From Gonium pectorale (lineage: Eukaryota; Chlorophyta; Chlorophyceae; Chlamydomonadales; Volvocaceae): 64,000 nt of DNA. The number at the start of each line of letters is the position of its first letter. The first letter of the stretch is position 1. The stretch covers positions 2,328,869 to 2,392,868 of the forward strand of contig LSYV01000008.1 of NCBI GenBank assembly GCA_001584585.1, in the 5' to 3' direction. The position numbers and the translations under genes were made by a program. This document shows, in pieces, positions 20,901-33,337 of the stretch. A model generated the notes under the pieces. It saw nothing but the letters and a program-made list of their open reading frames with translations, made no database searches and was not told where the DNA came from.

Positions 20901-22243
20901 ACGCACGGCCTCCAGGCGGGTGAGCCACCAGGGGGAGGAAGAGGAGGAGGAGGTCTGGTCGCCGCTGCCGCCTGCAGCCCCGACCCGTGGGTCGACCCCC
21001 GCGCCCTGAGCCGCTGCCGGCGGCAGCGGCATGCCCGCGTGCACGCGCAGCCGCTCGAGCAGCGCGTGGCGGAGCGCGTTGACATCATCGTGCCCCATGA
21101 GAACCCCCAGCACCTTGGACACCTCGGCGGCAGCGGCACCGCCGCCGGCGCCGCAGACGCCCGCCACGCCCAGCTGTCGAAAGCACAGCTGCAGCGCCGC
21201 CAGGGCCTGGACAAACCTCTGCGTCGCCTCGTCAAGCCGCACGGCCCACGCCTCCGCGGGCGGCGCCGCGGCCCCGACGTCTGGGAGCGGGCAGCGCAGC
21301 GTGGCGGCAGCGGTGGCGGGCAGGAGGTCGGAGTCTGCCAGGTCCTGTAGGAACCGGGCTGCGCTGGTGACGGAGGAGGCGGGGAGGCCCGCCGGGCTGG
21401 CGCCGACGGACAGCGTCGCCAGGCCGCCAATGCAGACGAAGCGCGCGAGGGTGGCGCCAACGTATGCTGCGTCCGCGCAGCGCCCTGCCGCATCCACGGC
21501 CAGCTTCGACGCCCTGAATTGGGAGCCGGCGTCGAGGGACGTCCGCGTCTCCGGCCGCGCCATGCACCAGGCGAAGGACACCCAGCTGCGGACGGCCATT
21601 CCGGCCGCTGCGAGGAAGCGGCGGCCGGCCAATGGGGCAAATGCCGCAGACGGTGGGCCGACCTCTGCAACGGTGAAGTACAGCAGCCTCTCCAGGAGCA
21701 TCATGGTCGCGCCGCCGATCGAGTACAGAGCTACCACGGCGCAGCGGCGCGTGGCAGTGTCTGCCGAGCCGTCCGCCACAATGGCGGCCTTGACGGGGAT
21801 GGACTCGAAGTGGCGGATTAACCAGGAGGGCAGGGCGAGATTGGCGTCGAACAGCGCCCTCCGCCATGCGTCCTTGGTGGCTGGGTCGCTCGGGACCTGC
21901 CGAGGGCCTCCAGGCGCCCCAGCCCACATGGCGGGCAGCGCGACACACATCTCGTCACATTCTTTCCTGCGCAGGAAGAACGAAGGAGGAGGACACAAGA
22001 TATGTTCGCGCAGGGCGGGCCCAAGCCAAGACCGTAGAGGGGCTTCGAAGGCTCGTAGATCAGGCAGACGTTATGTCTGTACCCTAGCTGGCAAGGCCAT
22101 GTGGCGGTAGAACCGTCCTTCCATGCATCGTACCCGTGACGCGCTGCGCCTGCGATGTCGTTAGCGTCAAATGCTTGGGCTTGCGAGTCCACCGCCTTCA
22201 TCAGTTGGCGTAGCTGACGGGTCATGATGGTTTGTGGCGCCAT
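17964..22243 (-). CDS. Large MYND zinc-finger protein (volvocine-type)
   Basis: Best model: exons 22134-22243, 20619-21966, 20167-20361 and 17964-19961, about 1216 residues. The C-terminus carries a MYND finger in the last 50 residues: CGNPRC, then CAGC, YCNRDC and HRSAC, which supplies the Cys/His zinc ligands in order. MYND fingers bind short proline-containing peptides in protein-protein contacts, often in chromatin regulators. The remaining 1150 residues look helical, with Ala/Gly linkers and no recognisable enzyme domain. Three junctions are uncertain. Exon 1 may end at an alternative in-phase donor near 22083. Exon 2 may end at a GC donor (CAG|GCGAGC at 20618) or at a poor GT donor at 20630. 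An extra exon may lie near 20000-20060. Similar large MYND proteins are numerous in volvocine algae as I recall, and their role is not established. Confidence 0.82.
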
Positions 22244-23498
22244 GTCCGTGCCCGCCGGTAAGATACCGACCTACATGAAATTTTTTGGGGACTTCTCAAA
22301 GTTCTAAAGCCAGACAAGTAGTCAGGGCAGCAAATAAGTCATGCTGTCATGGTCGTTTTTTCGCGCCTTCTGTTTGTACTGCAACGGACGAGAGGCCTTT
22401 ACTCCTTTAGGTCCGAGGCACACTCCACGACTCCAGCAACTGGTCGTATAAGCCAACGGCACGCTTCGGGCGCCTATTGGTTGGGTCGCATACCATGCTC
22501 GAGTGGAGCGTGTATGGCGTGGGCGTTGCGCGTCATCGCACACCCAGCGCTCATACCTACAGGGCACGCTCGACCAGCTCGAGAGCTAGGACTGGGCTCT
22601 GCCTTGGATGATGGAGCTAGATTGAGCCCGCTGGTAGAAAAACTGGTACTCTTCTGCACGAAGACGTCACATGCACCCCGTGCAACGGCTCCTGTCACCA
22701 TCAGACCCAAACGGCGCCGACTGCAACTGCCGTATGTACTGCCGCAACCCGCCACGGTCGAAGCCATCTCGGAACTCGCAAGACCGCAATGAAGCCAATC
22801 AGGAGCTCCGGCCGAAGTACAACTACCGGTACCACGTGATGTCTGGTGACGTCAGCCGCAGCCGACGCCTAGCGCGACCCGCCACTGACCCCCTTATTAC
22901 GACGCGCCTTACCACATTCCGGACGCAGCGCCCAACCCCCTCAGCCCTTCATGTCCCACCGGAATTCCATCCGCTGCAGGAAAGCAGCCGAATTGCGCAC
23001 GTACCAGCGGGCACCGTTTTGGCACATCAGCTGCTGTTCACGCCCCCGGGCGGTGTGCTCCCGACTCTCGGCGCACAGCGCTCCGGGTGGCTGCCCTGCC
23101 CTAACAGACCAACCCCGCGGCCTTAGTGCCGGCGTCAGCGAAACGGGTCATGCGGCTACCCCAACCATCAGAGCCTGGTGGTCCCTCCCGCTGCCACCGC
23201 AGTCCGGCCTGCCAGTCCTGCATGGCCCGGCGAGCCATCGCAATTAGAAGCTTGTGGGCTGCAGCAGCAGCTGCGGCACAAGCCTGGCACACGCCTGGCA
23301 ACGTTCAAAGCCCAGGCCCGAACCGTCCACAGCTGCGCCCCAGGCCCCTCCTCAAGCCGCACTGCCCCGCCAGCATGCGCCCCGCCAAGGCCCAGCAGCC
23401 GCCACCACGGGTAGCCCGCCGTAAGGGGCTGGCTGAGCGCTCACCCATCTGTGGCCCCCACGCCCTGCCGCCGCTACTGCTGCCGTGCGGGTTGCATT
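22244..23498. other. Intergenic region
   Basis: This region lies upstream of the MYND gene and downstream of the lumenal cyclophilin gene. No coherent exon chain and no minus-strand TGTAA was found here. Open frames lack splice signals and known motifs. Confidence 0.45.
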
Positions 23499-26072
23499 TT
23501 ACGCGAGCAGACCGCAGTTCTCGATGACCACCGGCTGCGTGGGCCTGCGGGGCGGAGGCGGCGGATGGATGGGGCAGGGCCAGGAAGCAGGCGTCCCGGC
23601 CCGGGAAACTCTGGGCCGGTGGCGCGCCTAGCGAACATCGGGTCCGTGGCCAGCCGCGGGTGACTCGACAACGGGTCCACAGGCGCCATACACACGGACG
23701 CCCATGAAACACATGCTAAAGAGCAGCCATTCTCGCTGTACACAGGGTACATGGATCATCGGCACAAAAGCCCCCGAGCCATGACTGCCCCTGCCGTCAG
23801 GAGCTAGCAAAAGAAAGCAAGGTTTCCTGAGATTACGTACAGAAGTGCATATAAATCTACACAATACGGCCGCGTCGGCCAGCGCACCTGGCGCTGCGGT
23901 CCACCTGGACGTCCTCCAGCGTGCGCACCACGTCCATGCCCTCCAACACGCGTCCGAACACCACTGTAGCACCGGATTCAGTCGTACAGCAAGTGCGGTG
24001 CCGTACGGCCGTGGCAGGAAAGTCAGTCACACACAGGTGCACGGCAGGGCAGCGGGCGCCCCCGTAGCGGGGTCGTGTAGCGGGTACTATGCGCAATGGG
24101 TTGTTGGGCTGCCGGCTAGAATACCAGACTGCTCGACTGCTCGACTGTTTGCATTGCCTCGCTCGTCTGTTTGCAGCCTGTTTGCAGCCTGTTTGCAGCC
24201 TGTCCACACGCACGCACATTCGCATGACGTAACACACGGGTGCACCGTTGAGAGCAACGCGTCTGGATGCAGGCCTCACACCGTGGTGGTGTAGGGGGCG
24301 CGGGGTCGGCCCAACTACGTTCGATTAGCAGAACCAACGGCGTCCTATCCGTGAGGCCGATGGTGGGAATGGCGGGACAGCATGAAACCCATGGCTGTCG
24401 ACACAGGTAGCAACAGGGCTGCCCGCGCACACCACAGGCTCGGCGCACGCTACCAGCGCCGACACCCACGCTACCGGGGCCTGGCCCGTGCCTCCAGCCT
24501 GCCCTCGCGCCATCATCCCCGGCCTTACCGTGGCGGCCGTTCAGCCACGGAGTGTCGACGGTCGTGATGAAGAACCTGGTGGAACGAGAGGCGGAGAGGC
24601 AGCACAGTGCAGGCTCAGCGGGCATCGTGTACGAGGTGAGGGGCGCAGAAAGCCCGAGCTGTCCGCCCAGCTGGTCCCCCACCCCAAGAAGGCAGCGGGT
24701 AACGGGAACTTAAGGAGCCGAGAGCCAATCAGAGCAAGATCAAACGCTCCGCAAGCCAGCGACGCGAAAGAGGGCCTGACAGACCCCAGACCCCGGACTC
24801 ACTGGCTGCCGTTGGTGTTGGGTCCTGCGTTTGCCATGGACAGCACGCCCGGGGCGTGTAGCAACTTGAAGTTCTCATCAGGGAAGCGCCTGGCACGAAC
24901 GGAGGTTAGCAGATTAAAAGGATTCGAACCATGCATACAACTGTCTGTTTCCCATACACTGTACTGCGTCGTATGCGTCGTTTCATTTCAATACTGTACT
25001 GCACAGCTCGGGAGCGCTGGCGCGTGGGGTCGCGAGCGCACGCCCCCGCCAGCACCCTTCGCGGCACACTTGGCGGGCATGGTAGCGCCGTACCTGCCGT
25101 AGATGCTGTACCCGCCAGTGCCGTTGCCGCGCTCGAAGTCGCCACCCTGCGCCACAGCCGGCTGCTTGGGTCAGCAGCAGTCGCTGGGTGCGTGTGTCCA
25201 TGAAAGTACCCGGTTCGCACGCGGCGTGTGGAGCGCGGTGGGCGACCTCCCAGCCCCACGGCCAAACCAGAGAACACACCTGGAGGACAAAGTTCTTGAT
25301 AATGCGATGGAAGGTGCAGCCCTTATACCCGAAGCCCTTCTCGCCAGTGGCTACGGTCGTGGAGGGACGGGAGGACGGTCACTGAGCTGCTCTAGGGGCA
25401 GAGTGCGTGCGCAGCGGTCCATGCGCAGCGCGCAACGTAAACTGGCACATATGGGGGCGCGAAAACGGGGGTGCAGCACAAAACATGGCGCAGCAAACAT
25501 GGCGGCCCGTCCTTGTGGCGGCGCCGCCGCAACCGTGCACCCGCGCCCTGACACGCGTGCGTAGGACGCAGTCGTGATTTTCTTCCCATCCATCTGTGTC
25601 CTCGCCCCACGCGAAGCTCCAGCCGCCACCACTTACACAGGGCTACAAAGTTAGCAACGGTCTTGGGAACCACCTCGCCATACAGGCCCAGCACGATCCG
25701 GCCCGCGGGCGCCCCTCCGAGGGTGACGTCGAAGAAGACTTTCTGGGTCACGACCGGCTCCTCGTCAGCGCGGGCACTGCGAGCAAATGTCGGAGTGGAT
25801 CTTCGTGAGGCATATGCCGAGCGCGAGGCACACAGCAGCTGAACATGTTACCTGCTAGGCGATGCGAGTCCAGCGCCGATCGCGGCCGCAGCTCCGAGGC
25901 CCAGGAGAGCGTCGCGACGGCTCGTTGTGTGGTCCGGCTCGACCGTTGCTTTCACCACAGTGTTGCGAGCGATGCGGCAGGATCTCTTGTGCGAAGGCAC
26001 TGGCATGCATGCGGCTTCATTTCGGCGTGCCGGTGCGAAGCACCGGGACGACGACGCAGTGAGCATCGACAT
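23499..26072 (-). CDS. Thylakoid-lumen cyclophilin-type peptidyl-prolyl isomerase
   Basis: Eight exons: 25852-26072, 25637-25776, 25280-25350, 25094-25146, 24803-24889, 24529-24575, 23888-23963 and 23499-23544. They give 246 residues with every phase consistent. The N-terminus [17 protein letters not shown] is a stroma-targeting peptide. It is followed by a twin-Arg lumen-targeting segment ([19 protein letters not shown]) and a likely cleavage site after SARA. The cyclophilin domain starts at [14 protein letters not shown] and is complete: [26 protein letters not shown] and [12 protein letters not shown] preserve R55, F60, Q63, N102, Q111, F113, W121 and H126 of CypA numbering; M61 is Val. 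It should catalyse proline cis-trans isomerisation during lumenal protein folding. It resembles the CYP20-2/TLP20 type, but that subfamily assignment is inference. An upstream in-frame Met at 26123 is possible. Confidence 0.92.
24168..24200. repeat. Tandem repeat of an 11-bp unit in a cyclophilin intron
   Basis: TGTTTGCAGCC is repeated three times in tandem. It sits inside the intron between cyclophilin exons 24529-24575 and 23888-23963. The region just before it (from about 24131) has a GCTCGACT duplication. Confidence 0.85.
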
Positions 26073-27807
26073 TCTCCTACCTATGAGTTGTTTGAGATCG
26101 CTGCACAGGCCTACGGTGATCACTGCACTGCACTAGCCCAAAGTTTGTCCCCGAGGTGAGCACTGTGTACCTGGGAGCCGTGAGCCGACAAGCAGTTAGT
26201 TCGTTGCGACGCGTCAGCCGCGTTCGGGGTCGCTCGGGGTTGCTCGGCTCTGCTGCCCCATGTCACCCTCCAAGCAGATGTGCCTCAACCCCCACAGCAC
26301 GCACAGGATTGCTGCATGGGACCCGGGCATTCCGATTAGAGAGCGTTGCGACAGTGTTGCCTGTAGTGCGCAGCACCCTGCCCCACAGAGCAGGGCCGCT
26401 CGGCGCTGCTGCCCCACGTCTCCCCTCAAAATAGATGGTACAGCCCTCTTCGGGAGGGGAACTTGAAACCGCATGCCTCCTGGCGAAAGCTGGTACGCAA
26501 GTCTTTAGAAGGAGGCTAGAATGGACGTCCCTTCACCTGCATCACTTTCATTTCCATCTTCCGCCCGCTCTACTGGAAATGCCTTTGGGTGTGCATGTCC
26601 GTAGAGGCGGGTATGGAAAAGGGTTGCTGGACCCAGTCATCTGTGGATGCCATCAACAGGCCCACACGGAAGAGCCACGTTGCCCACCACATCACGGCAA
26701 GTGTGGGCAGGTGTGGGCTGTTGTTACGCGAGGCGGCCGGTAGCACATCCACCGAGCACCACGTCCACGACCGAATAGTGCAAAGCATGCCAAAAATGCC
26801 CCTTCAAACGACATGCTTTCTGGCGAGCACCATGGGACGGGGCACGGGTCTCCCCTGCCACGGGACAGCGCAACAACGGGCAACACGACAGCACGTGAAT
26901 AAAGCCGCGCCCACAGCGAGCACGCCAATTACCGTATTGAACATGAACATCAGTGTACACAGTCGCAGCGTGGCCGTCGCGCGCGAAGACACATGTGAAG
27001 TCGCGTCGCTTCCTCCATCATAGTTGCATCCGCAAACTGGCTCCTGGCAGTGACAATGCGCCAAGTCCATATGTACGAGAGTCTGCTGAAGCATAATCGA
27101 CAAAACCATGCGCATGATCTGGAGTGGAGCCGGCACAGCCGTGGCAGACCCGGTAGCAGCCGCGACCGGATAGCCTGGAATGACGCCCCTTCACGTCCGT
27201 TACGCCACTGTCCCGGCTCATTATTTGATACTCATACAGGTTTGCGAACCCAGCGGTGAGCCCCGCAGCACGAACATCCGGGCCGGCCGCTACAACCAGC
27301 TTTGGCGCCGTTGGCATCGACCGTTGGAGACGGCCCTGCGGACATGAATCGGCAACGCAGGGCACCACCCGCCTCCACCCAGGTGCCTCACAACAAGGGC
27401 TGTTCGTGTCCTACCCAAGTGCGCGCACACAGCATCCATGACCGGTTTTGCAGGGGCAGCTTCCCCGCCCCGGGTCATGAACAAGCATTGCCACAACGCG
27501 CTGCCGACAGATTGTAGGCAATGCGTATGCGCGTTCCTTATTCGTGTGACTCGTAGCCGGCTCTGCAGCCGCAGTTTCTTGAATCCCCAAGCGCCCGTAT
27601 CCTCTCGCTGCTACGTCCAAAGCGCCATGCCCCACCAGGTTCACCGCCAACCTCCCATTTCTGGCCCCCTGCACTGGTCGACCATATACACTGTGATCAG
27701 TGTGCTGGCTTGTCCGGCCAGGGGCCCGCGCGTACGCTTCGCCACCTGTATGGCGGACCTCCTCCCCACGCGCAACAGCGCCTTCCACCTTCCCACCCAC
27801 ACGTCCT
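26073..27807. other. Intergenic region with a dispersed duplication
   Basis: This 1.7-kb region lies between the lumenal cyclophilin start and the armadillo-gene stop, both on the minus strand. It includes a diverged direct duplication at 26242-26438 and an 8-bp inverted repeat (AAAGCATG at 26782-26789, CATGCTTT at 26812-26819). No exon chain was found. Confidence 0.5.
26242..26438. repeat. Imperfect direct repeat of about 40 bp, 156 bp apart
   Basis: The segment at 26242-26280 (beginning GCTCGGCTCTGCTGCCCCAT) recurs at about 26398-26438 (beginning GCTCGGCGCTGCTGCCCCAC), with similar C-rich sequence and AGATG at the end of each. A short hairpin (CCCTG...CAGGG) precedes the second copy. Confidence 0.6.
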
Positions 27808-30800
27808 CTACAGCACTTGCTGTGTCAGGAACACGCGGTCCCGCGCGTCTCGGTCGCGGCCCGGGGAGCGGGTCGGCGAGGCTCGATCGGGCGACGGGTC
27901 CCGCGGGGGGCCCTCCTCTGGCGTGGGGTCACCCGGCCGTGTGAGCCACGGCTCGGGCACGGGTCTCGCGAGGAAGCCCGGCGCCCCGGAGGCCTGCAGA
28001 AACATTAGGTCGGGTGGGATCGTGAGCCTTAAGAGGACACGATGGAGAGGGCGCGAGATGATATGCCCGCGGACACTGCGCCCTGGGGCCGTCCGGTTTC
28101 AGCCCAGACGAGGCCGAAGCGCACTGCGATGGCAGCGAATCAAAGAAAGAGAATGGCGCCGACAGGAGAGGGGAGCGTACAACAGCCTGACCTGTCCCGT
28201 GCCCTGCCCCTGACCCCCGCCCCCGGCAGCATACACCGAGTTGCTGCCCCCACACAGCACGCCGGCGAGGTGGGCAGGCCACCAGCCGCGGAACTGTGTG
28301 GCCGCAAAGCCTTTGAATGGTATCCATGCAGCGAACGATACCCATGCTCCCCAACGACCCCTACCGCCGCCATCCCTTCCGCAAACAAGCTTCCACGACT
28401 GCACAGCGCCGCAGTTGGCGATGAACCCGCGAACCAGGACTTGCCCCCACCCCAACACCTCTTCCTTTCCAAACGCATGGTCCTCTCCAAGATCCCCGCC
28501 ACATCCCCGCCCCACCTGCAGCACCACGCCGTTCCGCACGTCGAGCCCCACGTTCCACAGAGCGCCCGCGGCGTTCTCGTAGGTCTGCGAGTTGGAGACC
28601 TTGAGGCAGGCGGTCAGGATGGGCACACCGCCGTGCATCGCCACCTGCGCCCGTGGCAGAGGCGAGAGCGGTCGGGGGCGAACAGAGTTAAGAAGAGCAC
28701 GCGTAAGGGCTCCCTGGCCCAATATGCGAAATGTAGGAAGGTCCGACTGCGCGGTGAGGATCTGCAGGCTACGGGGCTCCCACGGTGCGACACCCATGTT
28801 CCGCCACCGGTTAGGCTCAGTTGGCAAAACTCTCAGCACATAGGCTTTGAGCCGCGTTGTACGGCCACTGCCTTCGATGCCGAGCTTGCAGTGCAGCACC
28901 CGAAAGGTGCGCACACCGGCGCACACCGGCGTATGCGTCGTTCCATTTCAAGACCGGCGCAAACCAAGCCGCCCAACCTCGCTGCACGTCCTATCGAGCT
29001 CCAGGAGCTGCCGCGTCGTGGCCGCAAATGAGCCTCTGCATCGGGAACGAACAAACGCACGGCACCGGCACCCGCGCCGGCACTTGCCAGCACCTCCTAC
29101 CCCTCACACGCTCGGCCGCGCCCGCACCTGCTGCTTCGCCGCGTCCAGGAACGTGAGGTGCTGCAGCGCCCCCGTGGCGTTGCACACCGCGATGTCGGCG
29201 AAGTTGGGCGCCTCGCCGGAGGAGCCGCCACCGGCCTTGCCTGCAAGCGCAGCGGAGCGGAGCGGGAGCGGAGGCCAGTGGGAGCAGGTTGGCGGGGGCA
29301 CTTGCTTCTCAGCTGGAAGGGAGCATGGCCGCATCTCGACTCCTGGTGTGGGATCAGGGGTTTCGCCCGCCGCGACTATCCCGTTCCACAGCTGGGGTGA
29401 ACCTGTACTCGGTGAGCCACAAAGCCAGAGCGAGTCCGGAGTTGGCCGATGCGTGGGATAGCACGGGGCTCCAGATGGCAGCTAGGAAGAGAGGACCGAG
29501 CGAAGACCCCAGGGGGCGCACGCCTGTATTCCCATACTTGACTGGCTAGGCGAGTGCGGCATGCGGCACTCGGACAGGCACGTTCAGAAGCACGCAACCG
29601 TTACCTTTGCTGCCCTTGCCGCCTTTGCCGTCCTTGCCCTCGGCCTTGCTGGGTGAGGACGAGCGGCTGCTGCCCTTCTTCTTGTCGCCCGGCTTGGTGG
29701 CGGCGGAGGCGGCCTTGGGCTTCCCTGCAGAGGGGAGAGGCAGCGGGGAGCGGGGCCCAACGCCGATGGGCATCAGTACACGCCAGTTGACCAACATCCG
29801 TACGGCCAGCACAGCACTCATCCTGGCATCCGCCGGGCGTGGGGCCAGCGGCGGCTTCGAGGGGATGTTAACAGCGGCCCAACAACCGGCTCCACGACAA
29901 AGGGGAGAGAACAAGTCGAGGCCACCAAACTAGGCCTGGTTTCTCGGCCCAGCGCCTCTCGCAGGGAGGAAGCTGCCTGGGCGTCCCCGCCAGGGGACGC
30001 GAAGACGGGCAACCCCGCCGCCACGCACCGAATCTGCAGCCCGCCAGGTGTCTCGAGGCGACGTGCAGGAGCGACACCACGCCGCCCGCCGCCACCGCCG
30101 CCTCCGCCACGCGCGCCTCCGCCGTCGCCTCCCACAGCACGCCGCACAGATACGCCGCCTGCTCCTCGCCGCAGGTCTGAAGCCCCGAGATGACGGCCGG
30201 CAGGGCGCCCGTACCTGGCGAGCGAGGACGGCCACAGGGGAGGATCACATGCGGCGAGGGCGGAGATGGATACATAAACAGGACAGCGCCAGGGGCGAGT
30301 AAAAATGGAACACATTGTACACTCATGTCGGTTGTCGGCCGCTGGCATCGCCGACACCGGCAGCGTTCCGTCGTGTTCTTTCGGCCCCATGCCTGTGTCG
30401 CACGAAGCCAGGATACGCCAGCTAACCCCTGGTTCCACAGCCCCCCGCAGATGCGCAGGCGCACCTGTCTGTTTGGGCACCATGTCCCCCGACTATCCCC
30501 GTAAGGCTAAATACATTTGCCCTTGGCTTGTTCGCTTCCTCTTCGCCCGTGTCCCTTTGCCCCGCACTTACGCATGAACTCATCCACGAATTCGGGCACC
30601 AGCGCCAGGAAACGGAGGCATGCCGATGCCACCGTGGCGGCGGCATCACGCGAGCCCAGCGGTGTCTGGGGGGGGACGGCGAAGCGGGGGGGGAGGCCTG
30701 TATGAGAGGCGCACCCAGCGGTGCATGCATGCAGTGGATGCAGACACGTCCTGCAACAAGACAAGACAGTCGAGATGCAGCTGTGCGTGCAGCTCTACTG

Positions 30801-33337
30801 GGAAACCATACATCGCCTTGCGCGTGGACGACGTGGTCCGTGGCCCGGCCGACCGCCCAACACCCACCCTCTGCACGTTACGAGCTCGGCAGGTTACAAC
30901 GCCGACTATCTCACATTAACAGCCGGCAAGCCTTCACGCCCCGCCTCGCCACGCCTGGAACAGGCGCCTCACCTCTGTCCTCGCCGCCTGCTTTCGAGAA
31001 GCGCCTGCTTTTCGCCGGGCGATCACGGGCGGCGGCGCGGGCAATAATGACGGCGGCGGCAGGCGCGGCGCGCTGGCCACCATGGCTGCCAGGGGCGGCA
31101 CTGCGCCCAGCTGCAGGACGGCCACTCGCCGCATCTGGCGAATCTCGGGCGGCTCCCCCTCCACGTTCTCCAACAGGGCCTTTATGGTAAGAGCCGCCTG
31201 AGTCTGCGCCTGTAAGTGACGAGGTACGGATGAGGCAAGGCTAACGTCGGTGGCCACAGCACGTGGACCGCCCGGCGCAGCGCTGGAGCGCTTGGGTGCG
31301 CCCCTCTCGGCTGCTTTGGTGCGGGACACCTCTACTACGCGGGAGCTACGCAACAGGCTGCGTCGAAGGGCAAACTGCTACTGTGGATGAGGGACAGGTG
31401 CGACAGCTGTCAAAAGGATGTATCACGGGTGAACCCTGCGCAAAGGAGCCCTGTGGCAGCATCCGCCCCCGAACGCCTGCGCCGGTGCTGCACCTGCCGC
31501 ATTTGGCCCCATCCGGGCAGGCCGTCGGTCTTGAGCACCTCCACCAGCGCCGGAAGCGAGGTGTCCGCCACCTGGGGCCCCGACCACAGAAAGTCGGCAT
31601 GGGAAGGAGCGTTTGGAAGCATGATGTGGAGGCGTTCGGGCTGGCATCCAGGGTTCCAGGCACACTCACCCATAGACGGGACGGGGCGGGCCCAAGAACG
31701 GGCAACGGGCAGCGGTGTCACATAAGGGCTGTTCGGAGGCCTGCTTGATGGACTTGTTGCCCGGCGAGCACCTCTTTACGGCCAATGCACTCTGCACCCG
31801 TACTGGATGCCAGGGTTGACAAGATGGAGTCTACGCAAGCATCCGTGTAGTGACCTAACGCGCTGTGTTTCCCAAGCACGCTCCTTGCACGTCCCCCCCG
31901 CCAGCACAAGACGCCAGCTTGCGCCCTCCTCGCGGCCCCATGTCAACCCTGTCAAGCGCGGCCGGCTTGCCGACGCCGCCCCGGCTCACCCCGCCCCGCT
32001 CTGCGCCCCTCAGATGTGGGAACCCTCTTCAGCCCCGCCCCTCCCAGGAGTACTCCTGCCGGGGGCCCACCTTGCCGGCCAGCTCCTGCCGCCCGGCGCA
32101 CAGCTTGAGCAGCTGCACCGCCGGCAGCTTGCCGCGCGCGTGCTCGCACAGCAGCAGCGCAGAGGCGGTCAGCAATACCTGACCGGCACGGGGCGAGGCA
32201 ACGGCAGGGTATGCGCAACAGGGACTGTGAAAACTGTCAAGAAGACGGGCCACGACCGCCGTAGCGAAGAAGCCCTCACCGCTGTAGGCTGTACCCCATC
32301 GAACACACGAACAACATGCTGTCCGATACGGCGGCGCCCGTAGCACAGCGCCGGTCCTCACCCGCCTCCGAGCGTGGCTGCAGCCGTCCGCAACCCGTAG
32401 GACTCCTGGTACATGCCTCGTCGCATGATTGGCCCCTGCACAGAGATCCGGCAGCGCAAGGCGCCATCCGCGCACCGCCTAGCGCGCTTAGGGAAGACCC
32501 CAAAACCACAGAACGGGCCGTGCACCCGCCCACCTCCGCTCCCCCTCATCGCTCGGCTTGCCCACGGACTGAGTGTCCCCCTTTCCTCGCCCCCTGCCCG
32601 CGCACCTTGTTCGTGACCACGTCGGCAATGTGCTTGTCGCTCTGCGCCAGCACCGCCAGGCAGCCCACTGCCGCGTGCCGCTCCTCCACGTCTCCCCGCT
32701 CCAGCAGTATTTGCAAAAGCTGATGGATTTGGCCAAACTTGAACACCTCGTCGCGCTGGGGTGCGGATGGGCGGGGCGTTGCGTCGGCGCGGACGTTTGA
32801 GGTGTGTGGCGTGGGGCGTCGGGCAGAGGGCAGGACGCTCGGCACCGTAGGGGTGACCGCTCTAAGCAGATGGCCCATGCATAAGAAGGCAGCGCGCAGC
32901 CCGTCACGTTAAATGCCGCCAGACCGTCTTCGCACAGCAGTTATGGTCCTGGGGACACAGCCTATTGTCAATTCACTACGTCCCCTTCACTCGCTACCCC
33001 CTATTCCCCTAGCTCCCCGCGAACATGGAATAGCCGGCTCGTGTGCACCTGTAGGCATTTGCAGGGAGTGCATCCCGGTCGCTGCCTCACCTCTTCCTCG
33101 CCAGCCAGCATCATGCTCCAAAGATTAAGGGCTGCGGAGAGCCTGCCCCTGATGACCTGGCCGTCAGGAGTCTGCGCCAAAGCAAGGGCATGAGCTCTGC
33201 TACGCGCTTATTTGCGCTCTTTAACGACAACGCACCACGCCAAGGCCAGTTCGAAGAGCATCCGCGTGCGCGTTGAGCAGCGGGCCACGGTCCTTCTTGC
33301 CCGGCCCCTTCCCCGTCTTTGGAGGAGTCTTCGACAT
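27808..33337 (-). CDS. Armadillo-repeat protein, 567 residues
   Basis: Thirteen exons: 33236-33337, 33091-33171, 32606-32755, 32362-32435, 32071-32224, 31494-31571, 30973-31209, 30572-30665, 30029-30214, 29605-29724, 29128-29240, 28516-28644 and 27808-27993. They total 1704 nt, an exact multiple of three. Tandem ARM-type helices are visible: GQIHQLLQILLERGDVEERH...AVGCLAVLAQS; a segment with QLGAVPPLAAMVAS; GALPAVISGLQTCGEEQAAYLCGVLWEA; and HGGVPILTACLKVSN...NAAGALWNVGLD running into ASGAPGFLARP across the last intron. A Lys/Ser-rich insert (KPGDKKKGSSRSSSPSKAEG) interrupts the array, and the C-terminus is charged and Pro-rich. ARM arrays form superhelical binding surfaces. No partner can be named, and I do not recognise an orthologue with certainty. 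The start of exon 32071-32224 is the least certain junction. Confidence 0.82.

Noticed and set aside
21031..22110. 359-residue plus-strand open frame
   Set aside because: It lies opposite exon 2 of the MYND gene and shows no domain and no splice context, so it is a GC-content shadow.
28099..28502. Possible extra exon of the ARM protein just after 28516
   Set aside because: It would need a 76-base intron and interrupts the ARM repeat. Direct splicing of 28516-28644 to 27808-27993 continues a typical ARM helix.
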